Shown: positions 43,154-52,921, counted from the first letter of the stretch. The stretch: 61,388 nt of DNA from Paracoccaceae bacterium (GCA_017510335.1 JAFWNM010000027.1:1-61388), one strand, 5' to 3'. The notes: a model not told the origin generated them from the sequence alone. Translations and numbers: made by a program.

Positions 43154-44173
43154 GTGCTGCGCGATACACATATCACAATGGCCCATGGCAGCGGCGGGCG
43201 GGCAATGCGCGATCTGATTGACGCGGTCTTCGTGCCGGCCTTTCAGCCCGACAGCATGGAAGATCAGGCCCGGCTGATGGACAGCGCCTTGCAAGAGGCC
43301 GGCGCGCGGCTGGCCTTCACCACGGACGGGTTTGTGGTGTCCCCGCTGGAATTTCCGGGGGGCGACATTGGCAAACTGGCCGTTTGCGGCACAATCAACG
43401 ATCTGGCAGTCGGGGGGGCGCGGCCCTTGTGGCTGTCTGCGGGGTTCATCATTGAAGAAGGCACCGAGATAGCCCTGTTGCGCCGGATCGTGGCAAGCAT
43501 GGCACAAGAAGCGCAGGCCGCAGGCGTGCGCATTGTGACCGGCGACACCAAGATTGTGGAGCGCGGGGCCGCGGACGGGGTGTTTGTCACGACTGCGGGC
43601 ATTGGCGTCATTCCGGCGGCGCTGGATCTGGGGGCGCACCACATTCGCGCGGGTGACGCGATCATCGTGAACGGCCCGTTGGGCGATCACGGCGCGGTGA
43701 TCATGGCCGCGCGTGGCGAGATGGCGCTGGAAACCGAACTTCTGTCCGATTGCGCGGCGCTGCACCTTGTCATGGCCAGCGCCCTGCAGGCCGCGCCGGA
43801 TTTGCGCGCGGCGCGCGATTGCACGCGCGGCGGGCTGGCCACGGCGCTAAATGAACTGGCGGATGGCGCGCGTCTGGGCATGGTGCTGGACGAAAGCGCC
43901 CTGCCGCTGCGCGACGAAGTGCGGGGGCTGTGTGAAATTCTGGGGCTGGACCCGCTGTATCTGGCCAATGAAGGGCGGTTGGTGCTGTTTGTTCCCGCCG
44001 CCCGGGCCGACGGGGTGCTGCACGCCTTGCGGGGGGTGCCACAGGGCGCGGGGGCGGCGCGAATCGGAACTGTTGTGGACGACCACCCGGGACAGGTGCG
44101 GATGAAAACCGCCTTTGGCGGGTTTCGCATTGTCGATATGCTGGCGGGGGACCAACTGCCGCGGATTTGCTAG
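43154..44173 (+). CDS. hypE: Hydrogenase expression protein HypE
   Basis: 339-aa HypE, which dehydrates the thiocarbamate from HypF to thiocyanate. It starts near ITMAHGSGGRAMRDL, has the PurM-like ATP folds, and ends exactly in PRIC; the terminal Cys carries the cyanide. No ATG fits well: I choose the GTG at 43154, eight bases after AAAGG, but an upstream TTG in the same frame or translation coupled to the hypD stop at 43122 is possible. It is the last gene of the hyp run. Confidence 0.92.
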   Translation: MLRDTHITMAHGSGGRAMRDLIDAVFVPAFQPDSMEDQARLMDSALQEAGARLAFTTDGFVVSPLEFPGGDIGKLAVCGTINDLAVGGARPLWLSAGFIIEEGTEIALLRRIVASMAQEAQAAGVRIVTGDTKIVERGAADGVFVTTAGIGVIPAALDLGAHHIRAGDAIIVNGPLGDHGAVIMAARGEMALETELLSDCAALHLVMASALQAAPDLRAARDCTRGGLATALNELADGARLGMVLDESALPLRDEVRGLCEILGLDPLYLANEGRLVLFVPAARADGVLHALRGVPQGAGAARIGTVVDDHPGQVRMKTAFGGFRIVDMLAGDQLPRIC

Positions 44174-44260
44174 TTTCCAGCCAGCAAGGCGCGGGGACAA
44201 CGGCGCTGGTAGAGCATGCCGAACAGTCCTGAACCGGAAACCACGTCCGGGCGCCATGCT

Positions 44261-45748
44261 TCAGGATGCGCCATTGTCCAGATATTGCGCAAGGCTGGCG
44301 TCCACCCCTTGGGTGTGTATCATCGCCAGCCAGTCACAAAACGCATCGGCAAAACGCGGGTGCTGCGCCAGATCGCCATAATACTGGCGCTGTTCCAGCC
44401 ACAGGAGGGGGGTCTTGCGGGCGGCCAGCGCCACAGGCTGAAGCGCCGTCCAGTTGGGGTCATTGGGGGCGATCACGCTGCCATCCTCGCGCGTGCCTGC
44501 ACAATACCGCGCCCAAAGCGCCGACACCAGCGCAAGCCCTGCAACGGGCGTGTCGCGCGCCAGCCCGTCCCGAATGGAGGGAACAACAAACCCCGGATGC
44601 CGGCTGGACCCGTCAAAGGCCACGCGGCGCGTGGTATCGGCAATTTCGGGATTGGCAAAGCGCCGTTCAATCAGCGCCAGATAGTCCAAGGGGGTAATTT
44701 CGGGCACCGGCGCGACATGGGGCGCGATTTCATCCTGCACCACGCGGCGCAGCAGCGCGCGAATGCCGTCATGGGCCATGGTCTGGGCTATGGTGGTCAG
44801 GCCCAGCAATTCCCCGACACCTGAAATCACCTGATGCCCGCCATTGAGAATGCGGATTTTCATCGCCTCGTAATCATGGACATTGTCCACGAATGTGGCG
44901 CCTGCGCGGTCCCAGTCGGGGCGGCCTGCGCAGAAATCATCCTCGATCACCCATTGGCGGAAATTTTCATGCGTAACAGGGGCGGCGTCCGCAATGCCGA
45001 ACCCGTGGGCCAGCGCAATTTCGCGCGTGCCCGTGGCAGGGACGATGCAATCCACCATCGAATTGGGGAAACTGCACTGCGCCGCAATCCAGTCGGCCAA
45101 GTCAGGGTCGGACAGGCGCGCAAGGGACACCACACTCTGGCGCAGCACAGCCCCGTTGCCTTGCAAATTGTCGCAACACAGCCCCGTGAACGGCCCCGCG
45201 CCCTGGTCGCGCCGCAGCCGCAGCGCGGCAACCATCGCCCCGAACGCCGTTCGGGGGGCCGCGGGGTTTGCAGCGTCATGGGCAATGTCGGGATGCGCGG
45301 CGTCAAAACCGCCGCTGGCAGGGTCAATGAAATAGCCGCCTTCGGTGACTGTCAGGGCCACAATGCGGATGGCAGGGTCTGCCATTTGTGCAACCAGCGC
45401 GGCATTGTCGGGCTGCACTGGCACGAAACCGATCATCGCGCCGGTCACTTCTGCGGATTTGCCCGACGGGTCCAGTTCGATCAGCGTGCTTAGGCAATCC
45501 TGCGCCAGAAGCCTGTCGCGCATAGCTGCATCGCCCGCGCGCACACCTGCGCCGATGATGGCCCAGTCATGGTTCACACCCTGATCGAACAGCCTGTGCA
45601 GATACCATGCCTGATGCGCACGGTGAAAATTGCCCAAGCCTATATGCACGATCCCCGCCGACAGGTCCGCGCGCGCATAGCGCGGCACGCGCACCTGCGC
45701 AGACAGGCGGTCCAGCGTGGCCAGCGACAGGGGTGTCAGCTCATCCAT
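44261..45748 (-). CDS. mtlK: Mannitol 2-dehydrogenase family polyol dehydrogenase
   Basis: 495-aa long-chain polyol dehydrogenase that oxidises mannitol, arabitol or related polyols with NAD. The N-terminal nucleotide fold has IVHIGLGNFHRAHQAWY, and the catalytic signature KIRILNGGH (Lys, Asn, His) lies near residue 300. Length matches R. sphaeroides MtlK. It is the last gene of the smo-type operon and overlaps smoS by 13 bases. No clear terminator lies in the 87 bp separating it from the convergent hypE. Confidence 0.94.
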   Translation of the reverse strand: MDELTPLSLATLDRLSAQVRVPRYARADLSAGIVHIGLGNFHRAHQAWYLHRLFDQGVNHDWAIIGAGVRAGDAAMRDRLLAQDCLSTLIELDPSGKSAEVTGAMIGFVPVQPDNAALVAQMADPAIRIVALTVTEGGYFIDPASGGFDAAHPDIAHDAANPAAPRTAFGAMVAALRLRRDQGAGPFTGLCCDNLQGNGAVLRQSVVSLARLSDPDLADWIAAQCSFPNSMVDCIVPATGTREIALAHGFGIADAAPVTHENFRQWVIEDDFCAGRPDWDRAGATFVDNVHDYEAMKIRILNGGHQVISGVGELLGLTTIAQTMAHDGIRALLRRVVQDEIAPHVAPVPEITPLDYLALIERRFANPEIADTTRRVAFDGSSRHPGFVVPSIRDGLARDTPVAGLALVSALWARYCAGTREDGSVIAPNDPNWTALQPVALAARKTPLLWLEQRQYYGDLAQHPRFADAFCDWLAMIHTQGVDASLAQYLDNGAS

Positions 45749-46509
45749 TGGCCACCATCCACATTATAGGTCTGGGCCACGATGTAATCGGCATCCCGCG
45801 AGGCCAGAAACACGGCCATTCCTGTCAGGTCATCTGGCACGCCCATCCGGCCATAAGGCACTGATGCGCCCACTTCGCGCTTTTTCTGGCCTGGTGCCTT
45901 GCCTTCATATTTGGCGAAGAACGCATCCACACCGTCCCAGTGTTCGCCATCAACAACACCGGGGGCGATGGCGTTGACGTTGATTCCGTGGCTGATCAGG
46001 TTCAAGCCCGCCGATTGCGTCAGGCTGATAATCGCGGCCTTGGTCGCGCAATAGACGCCCACCAGCGATTCACCACGCCGGCCCGCCTGGCTGGCCATGT
46101 TGATGATCTTGCCGCCCTGCCCGCGTTCGATCATGTGGCGCGCAACAGCCTGCAGCGTGAACAACGTGCCCGCCACATTGATGTCAAAGCAGCGCGCGTA
46201 ATCTTCGCGTGTGATGTCCACAATCGGGGCGGCGGTGAAGATGGCGGCGTTGTTGATCAGAATGTCGATCTGGCCAAACTGCGCAAGCGTCGTATCAACT
46301 GCGGCATCGATGCTGGCCTGCTGCGTGACATCCATTTGCACGGCCAATGCCCCGTCGCCCAGACGCGCGGCCTCTAGCTGTGCGCGGTCCATGTCGATAT
46401 CGCCAATGGCCACACGCGCGCCTTCGCGGATATAGGCCTGCGCGAAGGCCAACCCGATGCCGCGCGCGGCGCCTGTAATCAACGCGGTTTTTCCTGCAAG
46501 TCTTGTCAT
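45736..46509 (-). CDS. smoS: Sorbitol dehydrogenase SmoS-like (SDR family)
   Basis: 257-aa short-chain dehydrogenase. TGAARGIG binds NAD, D in GDIDMDRAQ sets NAD preference, and NNAA, Ser in [10 protein letters not shown] and YCATK form the active site. The end NVDGGQWMS is typical of the family. In R. sphaeroides SmoS turns sorbitol into fructose and galactitol into tagatose. It overlaps smoK by four bases and mtlK by 13. Confidence 0.94.
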   Translation of the reverse strand: MTRLAGKTALITGAARGIGLAFAQAYIREGARVAIGDIDMDRAQLEAARLGDGALAVQMDVTQQASIDAAVDTTLAQFGQIDILINNAAIFTAAPIVDITREDYARCFDINVAGTLFTLQAVARHMIERGQGGKIINMASQAGRRGESLVGVYCATKAAIISLTQSAGLNLISHGINVNAIAPGVVDGEHWDGVDAFFAKYEGKAPGQKKREVGASVPYGRMGVPDDLTGMAVFLASRDADYIVAQTYNVDGGQWMS

Positions 46510-47510
46510 GCGATACGAAGCCCCTGTTCGTCAAAACGATGGATGACATCAGCGCGCGGTGTCATGTGAATGCGGTCACCATGACGAAAGCCCACTTCGC
46601 CGCCTGCGCGCACTGTGATTGTGTCGGCCAGTCCGGTGCCATGGACATGAAAAAACGTGTCCGAGCCCAGATGTTCGGACACCGCCACCACACCGGACCA
46701 TTCCCCGTCTGTGGCGGAAACGGCAATATGTTCGGGCCGCACGCCAATTGTATGGGCGTCATGTTTCGCGGCCTCTGGCCCTGAAATCAGGTTCATCTTG
46801 GGCGAACCGATGAAGCCCGCCACAAACAGGTTGCGCGGGGCATGATACAAATCCAGCGGGCTGCCCACTTGTTCGATATGGCCTGCACGCAACACCACGA
46901 TCTTGTCGGCCATGGTCATGGCTTCAACCTGATCATGGGTGACGTAGATCATGGTGGTTTCCAGCCGCTTGTGCAGTTCGGAAATTTCCAGCCGCATGCC
47001 CACGCGCAGCGCCGCATCAAGGTTGGACAGCGGTTCGTCAAACAGGAATGCCGCCGGTTCGCGCACAATGGCGCGGCCAATGGCCACGCGCTGGCGCTGC
47101 CCGCCTGACAATTGCCCCGGGCGGCGGTCCAGGTAATCCGTCAGGTTCAGCACTGCAGCCGCCTGGTTCACGCGGCGGTCCTGTTCGGCCTTGTCTAGCC
47201 CTGCCATGCGCAGCGGAAAGGCAATGTTCTTGCGCACCGACATATGCGGATAAAGCGCATAGGATTGAAACACCATGGCCAGCCCGCGTTTGGCGGGGGA
47301 AATGGTGGTGGCGTCCTGTCCGTCAATGCGTATAACACCCGAGGTCACATCCTCCAGCCCGGCGATCAGGCGCAAAAGCGTGGATTTACCGCAGCCCGAC
47401 GGGCCGACAAACACCGCGAATTCACCATCTTCAATGGTCAGGTCCAGCGGCGGAATGACCGTGACATCGCCGAAGCTTTTGGTCACCTGTTCAAGAACGA
47501 TACGTCCCAT
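46506..47510 (-). CDS. smoK: Polyol ABC transporter ATP-binding protein
   Basis: 334-aa ATPase of the MalK/UgpC (CUT1) class. It shows Walker [10 protein letters not shown]-loop [11 protein letters not shown], signature LSGGQRQR, Walker [12 protein letters not shown], and a C-terminal regulatory OB domain ([17 protein letters not shown]). It energises import by the SmoE receptor and SmoF/SmoG permeases. It follows smoG by 11 bases. Confidence 0.95.
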   Translation of the reverse strand: MGRIVLEQVTKSFGDVTVIPPLDLTIEDGEFAVFVGPSGCGKSTLLRLIAGLEDVTSGVIRIDGQDATTISPAKRGLAMVFQSYALYPHMSVRKNIAFPLRMAGLDKAEQDRRVNQAAAVLNLTDYLDRRPGQLSGGQRQRVAIGRAIVREPAAFLFDEPLSNLDAALRVGMRLEISELHKRLETTMIYVTHDQVEAMTMADKIVVLRAGHIEQVGSPLDLYHAPRNLFVAGFIGSPKMNLISGPEAAKHDAHTIGVRPEHIAVSATDGEWSGVVAVSEHLGSDTFFHVHGTGLADTITVRAGGEVGFRHGDRIHMTPRADVIHRFDEQGLRIA

Positions 47511-47521
47511 CTGCTATATCC

Positions 47522-48351
47522 TTATTTCACTGCGCCAAAGGTCAGGCCGCGCACAAGTTGCTTCTGGCTGAACCAGCCAAGGATCAGGATCGGCGCAATG
47601 GCCATGGTCGATGCCGCCGACAATTTCGCGTAAAACAACCCTTCGGGGCTGGAATAACTGGCAATGAACGCGGTCAGGGCGCGGCCTTGGCGGCGGTCAG
47701 GTTCAGTGTCCAGAACGCCTCGTTCCAGGCCAGGATCACATTGAGCAGCACCGTGGAGGCAATGCCCGGAATGGCCATGGGGGTCAGCACATACAGGATT
47801 TCCTCGCGCAAGCCTGCGCCGTCCATGCGCGCGGCTTCCAGAATTTCGCCGGGGATTTCCTTGAAATAGGTATACAGCATCCACACCATGATCGGCAGGT
47901 TGATGAACATCAGCACGATGGTCAGCCCGATGCGCGTGTCCAGCAACCCGAACTGGATGAAAATCAGATAGATCGGATACAGCACCCCCACAGCGGGCAA
48001 CATCTTGGTGGACAGCATCCATAGCAGAATGTCCTTGGTGCGTTTTGACGGCACAAAGGCCATGGACCACGCGGCGGGAATGGCAATCAACAACCCCAGA
48101 AACGTGGACCCGCCCGCGATGATGATCGAATTCCACAAGAAGCGGCTGTAATCAGACCGTTCCTGCACCACACGGTAATTGTCCAGTGTCCAGTCAAAGA
48201 AGAACCACACAGGCGGGTCGGCAATGGCGGTCGCTTCGGTTTTGAAACTGGTCAGGATGGTCCACAGGATGGGAAAGAAGATCAGCAGACCGACCATCCA
48301 TGCGACAGCGGTGTTGATAAGCTTGCGTTGGGGTGTGACGGCGCGGGCCAT
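47522..48351 (-). pseudogene. smoG: Polyol ABC transporter permease, frameshifted
   Basis: The gene starts at 48351 (GAGGAGG upstream; MARAVTPQRKLINTAVAW) and reads a CUT1 permease with the EAAxxDGA coupling motif (EAARMDGAG). At 47677-47679 the frame runs into a stop after NLTAAKAAP. The missing end (LTAFIASYSSPEGLFY...QKQLVRGLTFGAVK) is present in the next frame down to 47522. One extra base in the short G-run at 47677-47679 (C-run on the coding strand) restores a 276-aa protein of normal length. Either a real recent mutation or a sequencing error; the rest of the operon is intact. Confidence 0.88.
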
Positions 48352-48361
48352 GGGTTCCTCC

Positions 48362-49228
48362 TCACCTGTCCAGATTTTTGCCAACGATGCGCATCAAAAA
48401 CAGCGCAAGGATATTGGCCAGAATGATTGCATAGACCCCGCCTGCGGACCCAAGACCCACATTCTGGCTTTCCAGAACGCGCTGGAAAATCAGATAGGTC
48501 AGTGTGCGGGTGCCAAAGGCGCCCTGGGTGGTGACGAAAATTTCCGCGAAGACCGCCAGCAGGAAAATGGTCTGGATCAGCACCACAATCGTGATGGCGC
48601 GCGCCAGATGCGGCAAGGTGATGTGGAAAAACCGCGACAGGGGCGGTGCGCCATCCATTTCGGCAGCTTCCAGTTGTTCGCTGTCCAGCGACTGGATGGC
48701 CGTCAGCAAGATCAGCGTGGCAAAGGGCAGCCATTGCCATGACACAATCAGAATGATCGACGACATAGAGGCTTCCGACAGCCATGACACCGGCGTAGCC
48801 CCGAAAAACCGCCATAAATGCGCAAACAACCCGTTCACAGGGTCCATGAACATGTTTTTCCACACCAGCGCGGACACTGTGGGCATGACGAAAAACGGCG
48901 CAATGACCAGAATGCGGACAATTCCCTGCCCCCACATCGGCTGATCCAGCAAAATGGCCAGCACCACGCCCAGCACCACGGTAATCAGCAACACCCCGCC
49001 CACGATGATCAAGGTGGACTGGACCGCAGGCCAGAACGCGCTGGAATTCACAAAACGGGCATAGTTTTCAAACCCCACCCAGCCCAGATCGCCGCCACGC
49101 ATGGGCAGGTAGCGCTTGAAGGAAAAGATCACCGTCATTGTCAGCGGCACCAGCATCCAGCCCAGAAGCAGGATGACTGCAGGGGCCAGCATCAGGCGCG
49201 CGGCGGCTCTGGAAGCCTTGGTTGCCAT
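48362..49228 (-). CDS. smoF: Polyol ABC transporter permease SmoF
   Basis: 288-aa inner-membrane permease of the MalF/UgpA class with six predicted helices. The EAA motif is EAAEMDGAPPLSRFFHITLPHL. A GGAG lies eight bases before the ATG at 49228; an ATG six bases earlier is too close to it. It lies 10 bases before smoG and 123 bases after smoE, from which a terminator-like hairpin separates it. Confidence 0.94.
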   Translation of the reverse strand: MATKASRAAARLMLAPAVILLLGWMLVPLTMTVIFSFKRYLPMRGGDLGWVGFENYARFVNSSAFWPAVQSTLIIVGGVLLITVVLGVVLAILLDQPMWGQGIVRILVIAPFFVMPTVSALVWKNMFMDPVNGLFAHLWRFFGATPVSWLSEASMSSIILIVSWQWLPFATLILLTAIQSLDSEQLEAAEMDGAPPLSRFFHITLPHLARAITIVVLIQTIFLLAVFAEIFVTTQGAFGTRTLTYLIFQRVLESQNVGLGSAGGVYAIILANILALFLMRIVGKNLDR

Positions 49229-49299
49229 GGTCATATCTCCGCCATGGGCGGCAGGGCGCCGCCGTGGGAATGGTGGTGGGAATGGTCGGGTCAAGGAAG

Positions 49300-49336
49300 A
49301 AAAGGCCGGAAGGCAGCGCGCATGCCGCCCTCCGGC
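49300..49336 (-). terminator. Attenuator-like hairpin between smoE and smoF
   Basis: GCCGGA (49305-49310) pairs with TCCGGC (49331-49336) around an inner GGCA/TGCC stem. On the minus strand it is followed by CTTTTC. It follows smoE, so it should raise the ratio of binding protein to permease. Confidence 0.65.
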
Positions 49337-49351
49337 CCGGGGAGGAACGCT

Positions 49352-50665
49352 TTAGTAACCGGCCGCTTCCATGGCGTCGGTGGTCAGGGCCTGTGCCCGT
49401 TCCAGCGCCGCTTCGACCGATTGCTGGCCTGCCAGTGCGTTGGCAAATTCCTGACCGACTTCGGTTGCGAAACCGGCAAATTCAGGAATGGCCACGAATT
49501 GCACGCCAGTATAGGGAACCGGATCAACAGTTGGCTGCGTCGGGTCTGCGGAATTGATGGATCGCAGCGTCATTTCCGCGAAACTGGCCGCTTCCAGATA
49601 TTCCGCATTTTCATAAAGCGATGTGCGCGTTCCCGGCGGGACATTGGCCCAGCCTTCGTTTTCGGCCACTAGGGCGGTGTAGTCCTTGCTGGTGGCCCAC
49701 GCGATGAACGCTTTTGCCGCATCGGTCTGTTGGGACCCTGCAGGAACGGCCAGCGACCACGCCCACAACCAGTTGCCGCGTTTGCCCAGACCGTTATCGG
49801 GGGCCAGTGCAAAACCAACCTGATCGGCCACAGTGGAATCGTTGGGGTTGGTCACGAAGCTGGCAGCAACGGTGGCGTCAATCCACATGCCGCAGCGGCC
49901 TTGCTGGAACAGCGACAGGTTTTCGTTGAACCCGTTATTTGCCGCACCGGGGGGGCCGTATTCGCCCATCAGGTCCATGTAGAAATTCAAGGTGCTCGCC
50001 CATTCTTCGCTGTCGAACTGGGCGTTCCAGTCCTCATCGAACCAGCGCGCACCGAAGCTGTTGGCCATGGCCGACAAGAAGGCCATGTTCTCGCCCCAGC
50101 CGGCCTTGCCACGCAGACAAATGCCATACACGTCACCGTCAGTCATGGCCGCGGCTGCTTCGCGGATGAACTCCCATGTGGGGGCTTCGGGCATTTCCAG
50201 ACCGGCAGCTTCCATCAGGTCGGTGCGATACATCACCATGGAGCTTTCGCCATAGAACGGCGCGGCATAAAGTTCGCCATCCACTGTCAGACCGTCACGG
50301 ATGGCAGGCAGCAGATCATCGGCATCCCATTCGGCAGGCAGGTCATTCAGCGAAACCAGCCAGCCATTCGCGCCCCAGATGGGCACTTCATAGGTGCCAA
50401 TGGTCATGACATCGAACTGCCCGCCCCGGGTGGCAATGTCCTGTGTCACGCGCTGGCGCAGCACGTTTTCTTCCAGCGTGACCCATTCAAGGGTGATGTC
50501 GGGGTATTGTGCATTGAAATCGGCAGTCAGGCCCTGCATGCGGATCATGTCGCCGTTATTGACCGTGGCAATGGTCACGGTACCGGACAAATCCTGTGCA
50601 TGCCCTGCTGTCGCCGCAGCGATAGCCAGCGCACTCGCGATACCGAGTGACGTTCTGAAAGACAT
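49352..50665 (-). CDS. smoE: Polyol ABC transporter substrate-binding protein
   Basis: 437-aa periplasmic receptor of the CUT1 class (SmoE-like, sorbitol/mannitol). The signal peptide is MSFRTSLGIASALAIAAATAGHA. The mature protein has two lobes typical of family-1 extracellular binding proteins (for example ERAQALTTDAMEAAGY at the end). GGGAGGAG precedes the ATG. It is the first gene of the operon; a LacI-type operator stands 72-91 bp upstream. Confidence 0.94.
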   Translation of the reverse strand: MSFRTSLGIASALAIAAATAGHAQDLSGTVTIATVNNGDMIRMQGLTADFNAQYPDITLEWVTLEENVLRQRVTQDIATRGGQFDVMTIGTYEVPIWGANGWLVSLNDLPAEWDADDLLPAIRDGLTVDGELYAAPFYGESSMVMYRTDLMEAAGLEMPEAPTWEFIREAAAAMTDGDVYGICLRGKAGWGENMAFLSAMANSFGARWFDEDWNAQFDSEEWASTLNFYMDLMGEYGPPGAANNGFNENLSLFQQGRCGMWIDATVAASFVTNPNDSTVADQVGFALAPDNGLGKRGNWLWAWSLAVPAGSQQTDAAKAFIAWATSKDYTALVAENEGWANVPPGTRTSLYENAEYLEAASFAEMTLRSINSADPTQPTVDPVPYTGVQFVAIPEFAGFATEVGQEFANALAGQQSVEAALERAQALTTDAMEAAGY

Positions 50666-50736
50666 CCCTTCTCCTCCCTTGGTTGATTGGATGATGTAGC
50701 GCAGAGTAAGTCGAATCGCAGCGCGGCGTCAATAAA

Positions 50737-50756
50737 AAATTTACGCGCGTAAATTT
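50737..50756. promoter_or_regulatory. 20-bp palindromic LacI-type operator
   Basis: AAATTTACGCGCGTAAATTT is a perfect palindrome with the central CG pair typical of LacI-family sites. It lies between the regulator gene and smoE and overlaps the regulator's stop codon (50755-50757), so binding can block the smo promoter. Confidence 0.75.
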
Positions 50757-51780
50757 ACGCAGAGGCCCGCATCACCAACCGCCCTTCAAACAGGGTTTCG
50801 GAACGTGTCTGGCCGGAACGCCCCCCCCCTTCGATCAGGTCGAACAGAATTCTGGTGCTACGGTTGGACACCGCTTCATAATCCTGCGCCACAGTGGTCA
50901 GCGGCGGGCAGGTAAAGCGTGAAAACGGGTGGTCATCAATTCCGGCCACGCGCAGCGCGCAATCAGCCGCATGACCCACCCGCAAACCGCGTTCATAGCA
51001 AGCCGTCAGAAACCCGATGGCCAGCCGGTCATTGCTGCACAGGACAGTGTTCGTTGTCAGTTGGCCACTGTCGATCACCTTCAGCGCGCCTTCATAGCCC
51101 ACCTTCTCAAATGCCCACCCCTCGCCCTCGACGCGCAGAACATTGGGGGTGTGCCCCAGCCGTTCCATCACTGCGACATAGCCGTTGCGGCGCTTGTTGG
51201 CGTTGGGGTTTACCGGCTGCATTTCAAAAAAACAGGGCGGTTCGCCCGTGCGGCACAGATATTGCACAATCTGGTCCACGAATTGCGCATTGTCCGACCC
51301 GACAAAAGCCTCGCCCACACCTTCGATATAGCTGTCAAACAGCACCGTGGGCACATCCTTGCAGAATTTTTCGATCTTGCCCCTGTCAGACCGCCGCCCT
51401 AGCGGGGCCAGCAAGGCCCCTGCCGGTTTCAGCGACCGCAGACTGTCCAGAATATCATTCTCCAGCGCCTGATCCCCATGCGCGCTGAACAGGATGGGCC
51501 AGAACCCTGAATCAATGCAGCGACGTTCAATGCAGCGCGCTATTTCGGCAAAAAACGGGTCGGCCAGATAGGGCACAAGAATGCCGATATTCTTGGTCAG
51601 CTTGCGGTTCTGGTTGACGGCAAAAATATTGGGCCGGTAATCATGCTGCGCAAGGGCCTGTTCTATGCGCTCTCGCGTGGATTTGCGCACGCTTTCGGGG
51701 TCGTTGAAATACTTGGACACAGTCGGGCGCGATATGCCGGTCAGTCGGGCGAATTCTTCCATGTTCTTGATTTTGCTCAT
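50755..51780 (-). CDS. LacI-family transcriptional regulator of the polyol operon
   Basis: 341-aa LacI-family protein. Its N-terminal HTH reads NMEEFARLTGISRPTVSKYFN with hinge helix SVRKSTRERIEQAL, followed by a periplasmic-binding-protein fold (NIGILVPYLADPFFAEIAR, VLCSNDRLAIGFL). It is encoded just upstream of, and in line with, smoE, whose promoter overlaps its own end. The effector is probably a polyol or its phosphate. Upstream of its start (51810-51870) there is a related but imperfect AATTTTACCCGCGCAAA sequence. Confidence 0.92.
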   Translation of the reverse strand: MSKIKNMEEFARLTGISRPTVSKYFNDPESVRKSTRERIEQALAQHDYRPNIFAVNQNRKLTKNIGILVPYLADPFFAEIARCIERRCIDSGFWPILFSAHGDQALENDILDSLRSLKPAGALLAPLGRRSDRGKIEKFCKDVPTVLFDSYIEGVGEAFVGSDNAQFVDQIVQYLCRTGEPPCFFEMQPVNPNANKRRNGYVAVMERLGHTPNVLRVEGEGWAFEKVGYEGALKVIDSGQLTTNTVLCSNDRLAIGFLTACYERGLRVGHAADCALRVAGIDDHPFSRFTCPPLTTVAQDYEAVSNRSTRILFDLIEGGGRSGQTRSETLFEGRLVMRASA

Positions 51781-51936
51781 GGGTGTGTCACGCCTTTATG
51801 TCCTGCTGATGTGGTCGCGCGCTGCAAATTCGCGCAAAATTGCCCCGAACAGGAATTTTACCCGCGCAAACCATGAAATTTGACAATACGCGCATGCGTC
51901 AAGATTGGTCAACACATCACGCGCCCTTTGCGCATC

Positions 51937-52821
51937 TCAGGCAATCCGCGCCATGCCCAGAACCTGCCCCAGCAACGGGTTGGGAAAGCGGCGCTTGCGG
52001 GTGACGGCCAGAAAATATTCGCGCAGCCCTTCCAGTTGCGCCGCTTCGCGCAAACTGCCCGCGGCCAGTTCATCGGCCACCACGATGGGCGGAATGACCG
52101 CAAGCCCCGCGTTTTCGCGCGCCAGCAGGCGCAGCATGGCCATGTCGTCGGCTTCTGCGGCAATGGCGGGCACAACCCCCAGACGCGCGGCCAGCGCATC
52201 GAACCCCGCGCGCAAGGCAGTGTCAGGGGTGGGAAGGATCAAGGGTTCATTGGCCAGCAAGTCCTGTATGGGCCGCGCCTGCAGCCCGACGCGCGCGGGT
52301 GTTCCAATCAGGCTGACGGGCTGTTGGGCCAGCGAATTGACCAGCCACGGGCTGTTGGCATCCTGCGCGGGGGGGGCATTGGTCAGAACCACATCCAGCG
52401 CCAGCGTTTCCAGCCCGCGCAGAAGTTCGGCCTGCGAGCCGGACCGCACAATCACCTCCACATCGCTGCGCCCGATCAGGGGACGCAAAAACTGCATCTG
52501 GAAGTTGCGCGACAAGGTGGCCAGCGCACCCACACGCAGCGCGCGGCGCGCTGTGCCGGTCTGGCGCAAGGTGGCGGTCAGGTCATCTGCGGTGCGAAAA
52601 ATCGCCTCTGCATGGTCCAGCGCGATCTGGCCCGCTTCTGTCAGGTGCAGCCCACGCCCGCGCCGTTCAAACAGGTCATGGCCCAAGGACGCTTCCAGCG
52701 CGCGTATCTGCGTGGACAGCGCCGATTGCGACAGGTTCAGCGCGCGCGCCGCCCCTGTCAGCGTGCCATCCGTTGCCACGGCACGAAACAAACGCAGATG
52801 ATGCAGGTTCAGCGCAGCCAT
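51937..52821 (-). CDS. LysR-family regulator divergent from dabBA
   Basis: 294-aa LysR protein: HTH MAALNLHHLRLFRAVATDG...AALNLSQSALSTQI, a linker helix, and a CbbR/CcmR-like effector domain. LysR regulators of CO2 fixation and inorganic-carbon uptake are often placed opposite their targets. The ATG at 52821 matches the family; longer in-frame codons run into the dab promoter. It probably activates dabBA when carbon is limiting. Confidence 0.9.
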   Translation of the reverse strand: MAALNLHHLRLFRAVATDGTLTGAARALNLSQSALSTQIRALEASLGHDLFERRGRGLHLTEAGQIALDHAEAIFRTADDLTATLRQTGTARRALRVGALATLSRNFQMQFLRPLIGRSDVEVIVRSGSQAELLRGLETLALDVVLTNAPPAQDANSPWLVNSLAQQPVSLIGTPARVGLQARPIQDLLANEPLILPTPDTALRAGFDALAARLGVVPAIAAEADDMAMLRLLARENAGLAVIPPIVVADELAAGSLREAAQLEGLREYFLAVTRKRRFPNPLLGQVLGMARIA

Positions 52822-52844
52822 TCTTTCACCAAACAGAACGAATC

Positions 52845-52874
52845 TTGCTAAAATATGTAATTTTATAGAAGCAA
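52845..52874. promoter_or_regulatory. Nested dyads in the lysR-dabB gap
   Basis: TAAAAT (52849-52854) and ATTTTA (52860-52865) are inverted around five bases and enclosed by TTGCT (52845-52849) and AGCAA (52870-52874). The place and AT-rich character fit a LysR-type site (T-N11-A) governing both directions. Confidence 0.5.
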
Positions 52875-52921
52875 TGCAAGCGGTATCTGGCCAGCGTATC
52901 TTATTGAACAGGACTTCGCTG

